A stretch of 64,000 nt of DNA from Thermohalobaculum sp964475765. GTDB taxonomy: Bacteria; Pseudomonadota; Alphaproteobacteria; Rhodobacterales; Rhodobacteraceae. Position 1 is the first letter of the stretch, and each line of letters starts with the position of its first letter. The DNA is taken from assembly GCA_964475765.1 (NCBI GenBank), contig CAYYZH010000002.1:10975-74974 (forward strand), read 5' to 3'. The notes beneath the pieces are model-generated. The model was not told the origin of the DNA. It saw only the letters and a list, made by a program, of their open reading frames with translations, and made no database searches. This document shows, one piece after another, positions 1-9,178 of the stretch. The translations under genes and the position numbers were made by a program.

Positions 1-2
1 TC

Positions 3-881
3 AACGCCCATGTGGTGGTAATCGACAATCTCTCGGGCGACGGCTCGGATGATGAGATCGAGGCCTGGATTGCGGGCGAGGCGCATGGCGACCGGGTCAG
101 CCTGGTGCGCTCGGCCACGAATTCCGGCTTTGCTGGTGGGCACAACCAGACGCTGGCGCTGGCCGCTGAGATGGGCGGGGCCGAGTTCGTCGTGCTCTTG
201 AATTCGGATGCGCTGGTGCGCCCCGGCGCGTTCCGGGCGCTGCTCGAGGCGGGCCGGGCCGACCCGGAAGCCGGTCTGATCGCGCCCCGGATCGACTACG
301 AGGACGGTGAGCCGCAGATCAGCTGTTTCCGCTTCCACGGTCCGGTCAGCGAGTTTCTGCGCGGCGCCCAGACCGGGATTCTGACCCGGGCGCTCAACCG
401 CTTCAACATCCTGCTCGGCACCAATCCCGATCCCGCGCGCATCCAGTGGGTCGGCTTCTCCGCCGTACTTCTCCGTCGCGAGATGATCGCCGAGATCGGC
501 GGCATGGATGAGGGCTATTTCCTCTATTTCGAGGATTGCGAATACTGTCTGCGCGCGTATCGCGCGGGCTGGAAGGTGCGCTATGTGCCGGAGGCCCGCG
601 TGCTGCACTATTCCGGGGGCTCCGGACCGGTCGAGGCGAACATCTCGGCGCGCAAGCGCCTGCCCGCCTACTATTTCGCCGGTCGCAACCGCTTTCTTTA
701 TCAGGCACATGGCCGGCTCGGGCCGATCCTCGCCAATCTCGGCTGGCATGCCGGGCGCTGCATCGCGCGCGCGCGCGTCCTTCTGGGCAAGAAAAGCCCG
801 CGCGCGATCGAAGGGGAAGCGGTCGATATCTGGATCAACGCGTTCGACCCGCTCGGGAGTCGCCGGGCCCCCGACGAGTGA
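3..881 (+). CDS. Glycosyltransferase family 2, 5'-truncated by window edge
   Basis: The frame is open from the first bases, and the residues before the first GTG (NAHVVVIDNLSGDGS) already belong to the GT2 nucleotide-binding fold, so the true start lies upstream of the window. Next come FVVLLNSDALVRPGA (the DxD-like NSD) and the late GT2 signature WVGFSAVLLRRE...GGMDEGYFLYFEDCEYC. This pattern is typical of rhamnosyl- or hexosyltransferases of the WbbL type that add sugars to lipid-linked EPS or O-antigen intermediates at the cytoplasmic membrane face. The sugar cannot be read from the sequence. The gene sits 29 nt upstream of a second GT2 on the same strand, so they are probably co-transcribed. 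It resembles the GT2 at 34261-35316 in layout. Confidence 0.9.
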   Translation, partial: NAHVVVIDNLSGDGSDDEIEAWIAGEAHGDRVSLVRSATNSGFAGGHNQTLALAAEMGGAEFVVLLNSDALVRPGAFRALLEAGRADPEAGLIAPRIDYEDGEPQISCFRFHGPVSEFLRGAQTGILTRALNRFNILLGTNPDPARIQWVGFSAVLLRREMIAEIGGMDEGYFLYFEDCEYCLRAYRAGWKVRYVPEARVLHYSGGSGPVEANISARKRLPAYYFAGRNRFLYQAHGRLGPILANLGWHAGRCIARARVLLGKKSPRAIEGEAVDIWINAFDPLGSRRAPDE

Positions 882-910
882 ACCGGGCGCGTGATCCCGA
901 AGAGCAATCC

Positions 911-1909
911 ATGACAGGTGCATCATCTTCCCATGAAGCCCGGATCGCGGCGGTCCTGATCGGGCGCAACGAGGGCGCCCGGCTGGTCCGTGCACTGGCC
1001 TCGGCAAAAGATGCAGGCGTGCGCATCGTCTATGTCGACAGCGGCTCGACCGATGACAGCCTCGCAGAAGCCGCCAAGGTTGGCGCGGATATTGTCGAGC
1101 TGGATATGTCCAAGCCCTTCACCGCGGCGCGCGCGCGCAATGCAGGGGTCGCCCGGCTGAAGGAGACGGGCGCCCTGCCCGACTATATCCAGTTCATTGA
1201 TGGCGATTGCGAACTGGCCGAGGGATGGATCGCCACGGCTTTCGCGTTCCTCGAGGAAAACCCGCAGGTCGGCGCGGTTTGCGGGCGCAGGCGCGAGCGT
1301 TTCCCTGAGGCGACGGTCTACAACCGGCTCTGCGATATCGAATGGGACACACCTGTGGGCCGGACCAAGGCCACCGGCGGCGATGTGATGATGCGCGCGG
1401 AGGCCTTCGAGGGCGTTGGCGGCTTCAACCCGACACTTATCGCCGGAGAAGAGCCCGAGCTTTGTGTGCGCCTGCGCGCCGCGGGCTGGGAGATCTGGCG
1501 GCTTGACCATGAAATGACCTTGCACGATGCCGACATGACCCGGTTCGGCCAGTGGTGGAAACGGGCCCGGCGCGGCGGACATGCCTTTGCCGAAGGGGCG
1601 GCCATGCACGGGGCCCCGCCAGAACGCCATTTCGTACCGGGCACCGTGCGTGCGCTCGTGTGGGGTCTGGCGATCCCGCTTTTGATCCTGCTGGCCTGGA
1701 TCATCATTGGGCCAGTCGCGCTTCTCGGTCTCCTGATCTATCCCGTTCAGGTCGTGCGCCTTGCGCTCCGCGGGGACGCCTCGCGGCGCGAGACATGGGA
1801 AGAGGCGTTTTTCTCCATGCTCATCAAGTTTCCCGAAACCCTCGGGGCGCTTGAATACGGGCTTGGGCGGCTCAGCCGTCGCCCCAGCCAGTTGATCGAG
1901 TACAAATGA
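911..1909 (+). CDS. Glycosyltransferase family 2 with C-terminal membrane segments
   Basis: 332 residues. The ATG at 911 was chosen because the GT2 fold begins directly after it (AAVLIGRNEGARLVRAL, then VYVDSGSTDDS) and the upstream in-frame extension only overlaps the previous gene. The motif IQFIDGDCEL carries the DGD metal/nucleotide site, and GGFNPTLIAGEEPELCVRLR is the acceptor-side acidic motif. Two hydrophobic segments near residues 235-275 (WGLAIPLLILLAWIIIGPV and LLGLLIYPVQVVRL) anchor it in the inner membrane. The following flippase gene starts 25 nt after the stop, so this is likely one operon. It probably adds one sugar to the growing EPS repeat unit; donor and acceptor are unknown. 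Confidence 0.9.
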   Translation: MTGASSSHEARIAAVLIGRNEGARLVRALASAKDAGVRIVYVDSGSTDDSLAEAAKVGADIVELDMSKPFTAARARNAGVARLKETGALPDYIQFIDGDCELAEGWIATAFAFLEENPQVGAVCGRRRERFPEATVYNRLCDIEWDTPVGRTKATGGDVMMRAEAFEGVGGFNPTLIAGEEPELCVRLRAAGWEIWRLDHEMTLHDADMTRFGQWWKRARRGGHAFAEGAAMHGAPPERHFVPGTVRALVWGLAIPLLILLAWIIIGPVALLGLLIYPVQVVRLALRGDASRRETWEEAFFSMLIKFPETLGALEYGLGRLSRRPSQLIEYK

Positions 1910-1934
1910 CCCTGCCTCAAAGCCCGATCCTGTC

Positions 1935-3193
1935 ATGCTGAAAAAGGTCATGACTGCGATCCGCAACCCGGCCTCGCTGGGAGAGCGGGCGCTCAACGCG
2001 AGCCTCTGGCAGGTGGCTTCCGTCGGGGTGCAGTATCCGCTCAGGCTTGCCTCGAACCTGATCCTGACCCGGCTGTTGCTGCCCGAAGCGTTCGGGATGA
2101 TCGCCATCATCACGGTGCTGCAGGTCGGGCTCTACCTCTTCACCGATATCGGCCTGATGCAAAGCGTGATGCGCGACAAGAGGGGCGCCGAGCCACAATA
2201 CCTGCGGGTCGCCTGGGTGGTGCAGGTCATTCGCGGCATCGCGATCACGCTCCTCATGGTCGCGGTTGGCTTCCTGATCATGTGGCTCGGGCCGAAGCTT
2301 GCCGCACCGAACACGATCTATGCCGACCCGGTGCTGCCCTGGCTGATTGTCTTCTCCAGCCTGTCGCTCCTTTGCAAGGGGCTGGAATCGACCAATGTGC
2401 TCTTGGCGATGCGCGAGATGCGCCAGAAGCAGGTCGTCGGCATCGACATCGCGGCCCAGCTTCTGGGTATCGCCATCATGGTACCGCTCGCCTGGTACAC
2501 GGAATCTGTCTGGGCGCTGGCGATCGGGTCCGTGGCCTCGAGCGTGCTGCGCCTGATCCTTACCCACACGATCTTCCCTGGCCCCCGCATGGCCGTGGTC
2601 TGGGACCGTGAACAGTCCTCCGAGATGTGGACCTACGGGCGCTGGCTGATCGCGTCGTCTGCGGGCGGTTTCATGCTGAATTTCGGCGACCGGCTGATCT
2701 TGTCTGCGCTGATGGACAAGCATTACTTCGGTATCTACTCGATCGCGTTGGTCTGGATCGAGATGGCGCGCAACCTGATCCAGAAGATTGCCGGCTCGAC
2801 GCTGGTGCCCGCGATCAGTCAGGCGATACGCGAGACGCCGGAGAAAGTCCGCCGGGTGCTCTCGCGTTTCACTGGCGCGTTCGAGGTCGTGACGCTGGGG
2901 ATCATCATCGGCATCTTCGCGACTGCTGATCTGATCTTCGGTTATCTCTATCGGGATACCTATGCGCCCGCCGCCGATCTGGCGCGGCTGAACGCCTTTA
3001 AGCTCCTGATCTCGATGAGCCTGCCGGCCCGCCATTTCGTCATGGCCGCGGGCAACTCGTTCCACTACGGCATGGCGCATATCCTGGGCGCGATCTGCTC
3101 GGTGACGGCGTGCTATTTCGGGTATGTCCATTTTGGATTGGAGGCGGCGATCCTCTTCTCTGCGCTCGGCGCGCTGATGATGCCGATGGTGAT
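1935..3193 (+). CDS. Wzx-like oligosaccharide flippase (copy 1), 3' end lost in gap
   Basis: Polytopic membrane protein of the polysaccharide-transporter (Wzx/MOP) family. The N-terminus has LGERALNASLWQVASVG and SNLILTRLLLPEAFGMIAII, the typical first two helices, followed by many hydrophobic segments; about 420 residues are visible before the N run. It is expected to flip undecaprenyl-linked repeat units across the inner membrane. It is a close paralogue of the gene at 6880-8277 (same blocks: LGER.LNASLWQVA, YPLRLASNLILTRLLLPEAFGM, RDTYA-type loop). The missing C-terminus should be about 45 residues judging from copy 2. The next gene is on the opposite strand and also broken by the gap, so the gap hides the 3' ends of two convergent genes. 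Confidence 0.9.
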
Positions 3194-3293
3194 NNNNNNN
3201 NNNNNNNNNNNNNNNNNNNNNNNNNNNNNNNNNNNNNNNNNNNNNNNNNNNNNNNNNNNNNNNNNNNNNNNNNNNNNNNNNNNNNNNNNNNNN
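3194..3293. other. Assembly gap of 100 N (true gap)
   Basis: Exactly 100 N. The sequences on the two sides do not overlap. It truncates the 3' ends of two convergent genes: the flippase (+) and the sulfotransferase (-). Its real size is unknown. Confidence 0.95.
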
Positions 3294-4233
3294 CAAAGGC
3301 CGGGCTCTCGCGGCAGATCTTCAGCACCCGTTCGATCTGGTCCGGCGCCATCTCGTCTTTCCACTTGCGCGCGGCGACGCCGGGATTGCGGGTCGTGTCG
3401 TGATAGCCGGAGGCGTCGCCTGTGGCCGCCAGCGAGGCCTGCAGGAACCCCTCGACGCGGGGTGCCCAATCCAGCCCCACCCAGTCAAAAAGCCCGCGCG
3501 CAACACCCAAGGGATCGTCGCAGAGATTCTCATAGGACACCACGCGCACATGGTCCTGTCCTTTGGCGAGACGCACCATCAGCCCGTTGATGATCCGCCA
3601 ACGCCACGCGAACGCTTCGAGGTAATCGAGATCGGCCCCCGCCACCTCGGCCGCGAGATCATCGCCCAGAGCCGGACGCATCAGCCAGGGTTGGGGCAGC
3701 TTTGGCGGGACCATCTTGCCCGCCTCGACACCGCGCAGGTTCGAGTGGATGTTCCCGCAGGGATGGCGCACCAGATAGAGGATCTTCAGCCCCGCTGCAT
3801 GCTCCGGGTTTGCGATTACCTCGGCCAGCACCGGCTGGCGCCCCACCGATTTCACCGCCACCAGATCCGATGGCCCCGCCAGATCCGGCACCGGCCAGCG
3901 ATCGCATTTGCGTCCGAAGGGTTTCGCCGCCAGCGCCATCCCGTAGATCAGCCCTTTGCGCAGCGCATGGGCGGGGGCCGAGCGATAGGCCTTGGTCATG
4001 ATCGGACGCGGGCGCATGGCGCGCAGCGGACGGCCCCGGAACATTGCATCGAGATAGGGAGCGATGATGTCGGGCGCTGGCGCTTCCTCCGGGTTGCCAG
4101 GCTGGGGCATGGTCAGCTCCGGCTCGTGGCTGCAGAAGGTCCCGGGATGGTGGTCGAAGATCTTCAGCATCCAGGTCGTGCCGGAGCGACCGAGCCCGTG
4201 AATCCAGAGCCGGTTCGGGCTGTCTGCGCTCAT
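3294..4233 (-). CDS. Sulfotransferase, 3' end lost in gap
   Basis: The N-terminus RLWIHGLGRSGTTWMLKI is the 5'-phosphosulfate-binding P-loop of PAPS-dependent sulfotransferases. LKILYLVRHPCGNIHSNL is the 3'-phosphate-binding strand-loop with the conserved R...S pattern. About 313 residues are visible; the C-terminus (ending ...CRESPAF at the gap) is cut. It probably sulfates the EPS or a surface glycan, which is common in marine bacteria; the acceptor is inferred only from context. The ATG at 4231-4233 overlaps the stop of the upstream methyltransferase gene by 4 nt, so the two are translationally coupled. A second, unrelated-looking sulfotransferase lies at 40096. Confidence 0.88.
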
Positions 4234-5030
4234 GTGGCGGTCTCTGGTTTCAGACAGATGAAAACGGCGTCGTCGAAGAGACCATAGCGGGTGGCCTCCT
4301 CCGGGCTCATCGCGCGCACCGGCCAGTCCAGCGTCACGTCAAAGCCCGCCGCCGCGATCCGGTCTTTCAGGTCCTGACCATAGACGCGGACATGATCGAA
4401 CTGGCCGAACTCACGTTCGCGTTCGGCCGGATCGGTGATGGAGAAATCCTCATAGGTCTCGGCGCGCTCGCGCGCATAGGGGACCTGCACCAGAAGACAG
4501 CCGCCCGGGCTGAGCACGCGGTAGAGCTCGGCAAATGCTGTGGCATCGTCGGGGACGTGCTCCATCACATGGGAGCAGAGGATCAGATCATAACTGGCAT
4601 CTGCGAGATCAAGCGCGGTGATGTCCAGGTTGAGATCGACGCCGGGGGCTGCGATGTCCGTGGTGGTCAGCCGGAGTTCCGGGCGCGCCCTCAGCCAGGC
4701 CTCGACGCCGGGGTCCGGTGCGAACAGGAGTGTGCGCAAGGGCGACGTTCTCTGCGTTGCCATGGTGCCCAGACGCTGCTCGAGATCGAGCACCATCAGC
4801 TTCTGGCGTGTCCACGATTCGCAGTTGGGACAGGCGCCGTCGATGGTGCCGCCAAGCCATCCGGAAAAGCTCCGGGAACAGACGGGACAAAACACCTGGT
4901 CGCCACGGTGACGCCAGATCCGCACGGGCCTGCGCAACCGGTGGTAAAGCCCTGAGAGCACGGGCACATGACGATATGGGGTGGTCTGGAACATGGCTGG
5001 TTTCATAAGCGGTACGGGGTCGTACTGCAC
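4230..5030 (-). CDS. Class I SAM-dependent methyltransferase with N-terminal zinc-ribbon-like motif
   Basis: About 266 residues. Residues around 45-72 contain CPVC and CPNC pairs, a zinc-ribbon-like module. The methyltransferase core follows, with LLFAPDPGVEAWLRARP, TTDIAAPGVDLNLDIT (acidic SAM ribose loop) and DLILCSHVMEHVPDD, typical of family 11 methyltransferases. It probably methylates a sugar or lipid-linked glycan. The start is uncertain: a GTG at 5030 has a weak GAAAG upstream, while ATG codons at 5006 and 4994 lack good ribosome-binding sites. The gene is divergent from the GT4 at 5110 and overlaps the downstream sulfotransferase by 4 nt, suggesting a two-gene modification operon. 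Confidence 0.85.
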   Translation of the reverse strand: MQYDPVPLMKPAMFQTTPYRHVPVLSGLYHRLRRPVRIWRHRGDQVFCPVCSRSFSGWLGGTIDGACPNCESWTRQKLMVLDLEQRLGTMATQRTSPLRTLLFAPDPGVEAWLRARPELRLTTTDIAAPGVDLNLDITALDLADASYDLILCSHVMEHVPDDATAFAELYRVLSPGGCLLVQVPYARERAETYEDFSITDPAEREREFGQFDHVRVYGQDLKDRIAAAGFDVTLDWPVRAMSPEEATRYGLFDDAVFICLKPETAT

Positions 5031-5109
5031 GCCAATCTTTCAAGTTTTCTTAAACTTTGCTCACCAGTTTCGAGGGTGAGACGGACGGGGGTCATGAAGG
5101 AGACCCACC

Positions 5110-6555
5110 TTGGATCAAGACCTCAGACTTGGCACGGACTCTCTTGCAGGGGAAGAGATCCCGGGGAGCCTTGACAGTGCCGACAGCGGGCCGACCGGCC
5201 GGCCCAGCACGTCGCTCGCGCCAGGTATGGAGCTGCGCGCCCGTGCGCTTGGCCAGCGTGGTCACTGGCGTCGGCTGATGCTGGTGACAGGGCCCGGCGA
5301 TGTCGCGGGCAGCCATGCACACTGGCGGGCCGGGTGCGATGATCCGTCGATCCCGTCGATCGCCTATTCCTCGCAGATCTACGAGCTGGCCGAAGCGCTC
5401 GGGTCCGATCTGACCGTGCTGCACGAGACCGCGGCCCCCGCGGATACGCCCGCCGATGCGCGCATAAGGTTTCACCAGATGCCCCCGCCCAAAGGGTCAG
5501 GCATCGGCTTTCATCTCGCCGAGATCGGTCATGCGCTCGGCACGGTCGCCCGCGCGGTCTGGACCCGCAGCGATCTGATCATCCTGCAACGCGGCGCGGT
5601 GCACTTCTGGCCCTTGGCGCTGGCGCGGCTGTTCGGATGCCGGATCATGGTCTCGATGCACAATACGCTCTGGCCTGCGCATCGTCGCCAGTCTCGGCGC
5701 GAACGTCTGATCAACCGCCTGAACGGCTGGTTCTTCCGGCGCACCGACGGGGTCGTTGCGGTCTCGGACGCGGCAAGGCGTCAGGCGATTTCGGTCTCGG
5801 GTCCCGACCATAACGGCGCGCTGCAGCAGGTGCCGCAATATCAGAGTGCGCTGGCCCGGGCCTGGCGGCCACGTCCCCCGGCGCGCGGGCTGGAGCAACT
5901 GCTCTATCTCGGCCGGATCGAGGAGGACAAAGGCGTCTTCGACCTGCTCGATGCCTTCGCCATGATCGCGCCTGCCCAACCGGATCTCAGGCTTCGCTTT
6001 GTCGGCACCGGTAGCGATCTCGACCGTTTGCGGGGGGCTGCCGAAGCCATGCCCCATTCGATCGCCCGTCGTATCGAGATCCCCGGCCCCGTGCCCGGCG
6101 CCGAGGTCTTCGAAGAGCTTTCCCGCTCGGATCTGCTGGTCTGCCCGACCACCGGCCGGTTTGCCGAGGGCCTCGCCAAGACCCCGGTCGAGGCGGCAAT
6201 CATGGGTGTGCCCTCGCTGATCACCTCTGTTGTGCCCGTGGGTGAGCTTCTGGGCGATGCGGCGTTGACCATTCCCGCAGACAATGTCTCGGCCATGGCG
6301 ATGGCGTTGACCCGGCTTGGCCAGGAGCCCACGCGGCTTGCGGCCATGGCCGCGGCGACGGCGCCCTGCCGGGACCGGCTTTTCGACCGGTCGCAGTCGC
6401 TCGCCAGTCGACTTCTGGTGCTGATGGAGCGCACCGCTGAACGCCACCCCCTGCCAGAGCGGGAAACCAATGCAGCCGTGCTCGGGCGTGCGCTGAGATC
6501 CGGGCTTGCCCTGGTGCGCCGCGCCTTCCCCCGAATGCTGCGCTCGGGCGACTGA
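5110..6555 (+). CDS. Glycosyltransferase family 4 (GT-B)
   Basis: 481 residues from a TTG start at 5110. That start is supported by AAGGAG at 5097-5102, eight bases upstream, and no better ATG exists before the fold. The C-terminal Rossmann domain is clear: LLYLGRIEEDKGVFDLLDAF, LRFVGTGSDLDRL, and the donor-binding EX7E region ...FAEGLAKTPVEAAIMGVPSL. The N-terminal domain (VTGPGDVAGSHAHWRAG onward) is the acceptor side. Such enzymes transfer a nucleotide-activated sugar with retention at the cytoplasmic membrane face. The specific sugar is not readable. The gene ends just before a strong stem-loop at 6587, so it is probably the last gene of its transcript. Confidence 0.9.
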   Translation: MDQDLRLGTDSLAGEEIPGSLDSADSGPTGRPSTSLAPGMELRARALGQRGHWRRLMLVTGPGDVAGSHAHWRAGCDDPSIPSIAYSSQIYELAEALGSDLTVLHETAAPADTPADARIRFHQMPPPKGSGIGFHLAEIGHALGTVARAVWTRSDLIILQRGAVHFWPLALARLFGCRIMVSMHNTLWPAHRRQSRRERLINRLNGWFFRRTDGVVAVSDAARRQAISVSGPDHNGALQQVPQYQSALARAWRPRPPARGLEQLLYLGRIEEDKGVFDLLDAFAMIAPAQPDLRLRFVGTGSDLDRLRGAAEAMPHSIARRIEIPGPVPGAEVFEELSRSDLLVCPTTGRFAEGLAKTPVEAAIMGVPSLITSVVPVGELLGDAALTIPADNVSAMAMALTRLGQEPTRLAAMAAATAPCRDRLFDRSQSLASRLLVLMERTAERHPLPERETNAAVLGRALRSGLALVRRAFPRMLRSGD

Positions 6556-6586
6556 GCGCAGAAGTTTTGACCAGAAGGTCAGTCTC

Positions 6587-6630
6587 CCGCCATCCGTATC
6601 GAATGTACGGGTGGCGGGGGTAAAATTTTT
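6587..6630 (+). terminator. Probable intrinsic terminator after the GT4 gene
   Basis: Two 12-nt arms, CCGCCATCCGTA (6587-6598) and TACGGGTGGCGG (6606-6617), pair fully with one G-U wobble around a 7-nt loop. A short AAAA and a TTTTT run follow at 6621-6630. It lies 31 nt after the stop of the GT4 gene. Confidence 0.75.
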
Positions 6631-6879
6631 CAGGCCCGCCCTTCGGGACATGGCATGATCCCAGACGGCTCTCCCGGTTATCGCCTCCTTTTGAACATCA
6701 GCGACCTCTAGAGCCTCGGGAGCTCCTCGGGTGCCAGACGCGCGTACGACGTAGTTCGTCCTGTGTCGGGCGTATCTTGGCGTTGTCTGACATGGGGTCC
6801 GTTCTGTGATATTCCCGCTCTCGGGTCGCCGTACCGGGTCCGAACCCTCGTGTGCCCCAGCCGGAGCAGACCTTACCCC
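6631..6879. other. Intergenic leader upstream of flippase copy 2
   Basis: 249 nt with no convincing gene. It must hold the promoter of the flippase operon, but no clear -35/-10 pair was identified. Confidence 0.4.
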
Positions 6880-8277
6880 ATGCTGAACAAGCTCATCGCC
6901 GCGGTTCGTAATCCTGCCTCGTTGGGGGAGCGGGTGCTGAATGCCAGTCTGTGGCAGGTCGCGGCGGCGGGCGTGCAGTATCCGCTTCGGCTCGCCTCGA
7001 ACCTGATCCTCACCCGGCTTCTGCTGCCCGAGGCGTTCGGCATGATGGCGGTGATCATGGTGCTGCATGTCGGGCTGCATCTGTTTACCGATATCGGCGT
7101 CACCCAGAGCGTGATGCGCGATGCCCGCGGGGCCGAGCCGCGCTATCTCCGGGTTGCGTGGTTGGTGCAAATCCTGCGCGGGCTGGCGATCTGGGTGCTG
7201 TTGCTGTTGCTGGGGCTTCTCGTGATGATCTTCGGCCCGGCCTGGGCCGGCCCCGACACGGTCTATGCCGATCCCGTGCTGCCCTGGTTGATCTGGTTCT
7301 CGTCGATCTCGCTTCTGTGCAAGGCGTTCGAGTCGGCCAATGTGCTGCTGGCGATGCGCGAGATGCGTCAGAAGCTGGTTGTCTCGACCGAGATTGCGGA
7401 GCAGATCACGGCGCTTTTCCTCATGATCCCGCTGGCCTGGTACACGGGCTCGGTCTGGGCTCTGGCGGCAGGTCCGGTGGCGGCCAGCGTTCTTCGGCTT
7501 GTGCTCAGCCATACGGTGTTCCCGGGCCCCCGCATGGGACTGGTCTGGGACCGGACGCAGGCCTCCGAGATGTGGACCTACGGGCGCTGGCTGCTGGCTT
7601 CGTCGGTCGGCGGTTTCCTGATCAGCTTCAGCGACCGGCTGATCCTTGGCGCGTTGGTCGACAAGCACGTGCTCGGGATCTACTCGATTGCGCTGGTCTG
7701 GATCGAGATGGGGCAGAACCTGCTCCAGAAGATCGGCAACTCGACCCTGGTCCCCGCCCTCAGCCAGACCCTGCGCGAGGCGCCGGAGCGCGTACGTGCG
7801 GTGCTGGCCCGTTTCACCCGTGCCTTCGAGGCCATGGTTCTGGTGATGATCGCGGGCGTTCTGCTGACCGCCGATCTGATCTTCGGGTATCTCTACGAGG
7901 ACACCTATGCGGATGCCGCGTTCTATGCCCGGCTGATTGCGTTCAAACTGATGTGGTGGCTGAGCGTGCCGAACCGGCATTTCGTCGTGGCCTCGGGCAA
8001 TTCGCGCCATTTCGCGATCGCGCAGTTGCTGGGCGGGGCGCTGTTCGTTGCCGGGTTCTATGTCGGTTTCGAGCTCTACCGGGTCGAGGGTGCGATCCTG
8101 TTCTCCGTCCTCGGCGCGCTGGTCATCCCGCTGGTGATCTGTTTCGAGGGCCGACTGGTCCGGGAAATCCCGCTGGGCCGGGAACTGGCGAAACTCGCCC
8201 TCTGCGCTGTTGTGATCGTGGCGGTTCTGGTGGGCCTTGAAATCCCGGAGGTCCGGCGCCTCTTCGAGATGGGCTGA
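6880..8277 (+). CDS. Wzx-like oligosaccharide flippase (copy 2)
   Basis: 465 residues; full-length paralogue of the gene at 1935. The ATG at 6880 aligns with the start of copy 1 (both continue with L..L...RNPASLGER.LNASLWQVA), so the longer upstream frame is discarded. A GGAG lies at 6863-6866, rather far away. About 12 hydrophobic segments are visible, consistent with the MOP superfamily; a small pocket of charged residues (WDRTQASEMWTYGRWLL) is shared with copy 1. It is expected to flip a lipid-linked oligosaccharide. Two similar flippases about 5 kb apart suggest duplication followed by division of labour, or one broken copy if the gap hides a defect. Confidence 0.92.
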   Translation: MLNKLIAAVRNPASLGERVLNASLWQVAAAGVQYPLRLASNLILTRLLLPEAFGMMAVIMVLHVGLHLFTDIGVTQSVMRDARGAEPRYLRVAWLVQILRGLAIWVLLLLLGLLVMIFGPAWAGPDTVYADPVLPWLIWFSSISLLCKAFESANVLLAMREMRQKLVVSTEIAEQITALFLMIPLAWYTGSVWALAAGPVAASVLRLVLSHTVFPGPRMGLVWDRTQASEMWTYGRWLLASSVGGFLISFSDRLILGALVDKHVLGIYSIALVWIEMGQNLLQKIGNSTLVPALSQTLREAPERVRAVLARFTRAFEAMVLVMIAGVLLTADLIFGYLYEDTYADAAFYARLIAFKLMWWLSVPNRHFVVASGNSRHFAIAQLLGGALFVAGFYVGFELYRVEGAILFSVLGALVIPLVICFEGRLVREIPLGRELAKLALCAVVIVAVLVGLEIPEVRRLFEMG

Positions 8278-8383
8278 GCGGTCTCATGATCCATGCTGTG
8301 CCTGCAGGTTTGCTCTCCTCTCTCGCGGGGGGTATGTGCTGCGTGCTAGGCAATATCGGAGCGTATCGCTAATCCATGGACCT

Positions 8384-9178
8384 ATGATCAAGTTCGTCGA
8401 GAAACTCAAATATGTCGCCTGGATCACCAAGAATATAGGGCTGGGTTCTGCTGCACATCTGCTCTGGCTGAAGCTGGCCGGACGCACCCGTCCCGTCCGT
8501 CTCACCTGGAAGGGCACGGCCCTGACCGTGCGCTCGAGTACGCCTGATCTCGATGTGGCGATCTCGACGCTGGGGCCTGAATTCAAACCGCTCGAAGGGG
8601 TGCTCGACCCGGATTTCGATGGCCTGATCGTCGATGCCGGGGGCTATATCGGCACGGCGGCTCTGGCGCTGTCGCGCCTGTTCCCGCAGGCGCGGATCGT
8701 CACCATCGAGCCCTCCAGCGAGAACCTTGAAATCCTGCGCGCGAACATTTCGGACAGTGCCAATATCGACGTGATCCCCGCCGCGCTGACCGCCACACCG
8801 GGCCGGGTGACCCTGTCCAATCGGGGCACGGGCCAGTGGGGCTATACCATCATCGGGGCGGACCAGTCCGGTGCGACCGATGAGATCGAGGATGTCGAGA
8901 CCATCACCCTCGAGGAGATCCAGGCGCGCTATGCCGCCCGGCCAGTCGGTCTGATCAAGATGGACATCGAGGGCGGCGAGAAGGTGCTTCTGGACAATCC
9001 CGGCCCGGTGCTTTCCGGCGTGCCGGCGCTCTTCATCGAGTTGCACGACCGGATCCTTCCCGGGTGTGAGGCATCCTTCACCGCGTTCGCCGAGGGTCGC
9101 ACGCACCAGAATTTCGGGGGCGAGAAGTATCTCTCGCTGCGCAGACCGGAGGCTGGGTCCGCGGGGGCCATCTCGTGA
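8384..9178 (+). CDS. FkbM-family methyltransferase
   Basis: 264 residues. The ATG at 8384 directly precedes a start-like MIKFVEKLKYVAW. The fold is clear: FDGLIVDAGGYIGTAALAL (SAM-binding glycine loop), IVTIEPSSENLEIL (acidic ribose-binding end of strand 2), and IKMDIEGGEKVLLDN, the hallmark IKxDIEGxE motif of FkbM enzymes. These O-methylate sugars or natural products, so it probably methylates an EPS sugar. Its stop overlaps the GTG start of the next gene by 4 nt, indicating translational coupling to a GT2-like enzyme. Confidence 0.92.
   Translation: MIKFVEKLKYVAWITKNIGLGSAAHLLWLKLAGRTRPVRLTWKGTALTVRSSTPDLDVAISTLGPEFKPLEGVLDPDFDGLIVDAGGYIGTAALALSRLFPQARIVTIEPSSENLEILRANISDSANIDVIPAALTATPGRVTLSNRGTGQWGYTIIGADQSGATDEIEDVETITLEEIQARYAARPVGLIKMDIEGGEKVLLDNPGPVLSGVPALFIELHDRILPGCEASFTAFAEGRTHQNFGGEKYLSLRRPEAGSAGAIS

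Noticed and set aside
5497..8010. An 837-codon minus-strand open frame across the GT4 and flippase genes
   Set aside because: Crosses a terminator and two well-supported plus-strand genes and has low-complexity, charged composition typical of antisense frames.
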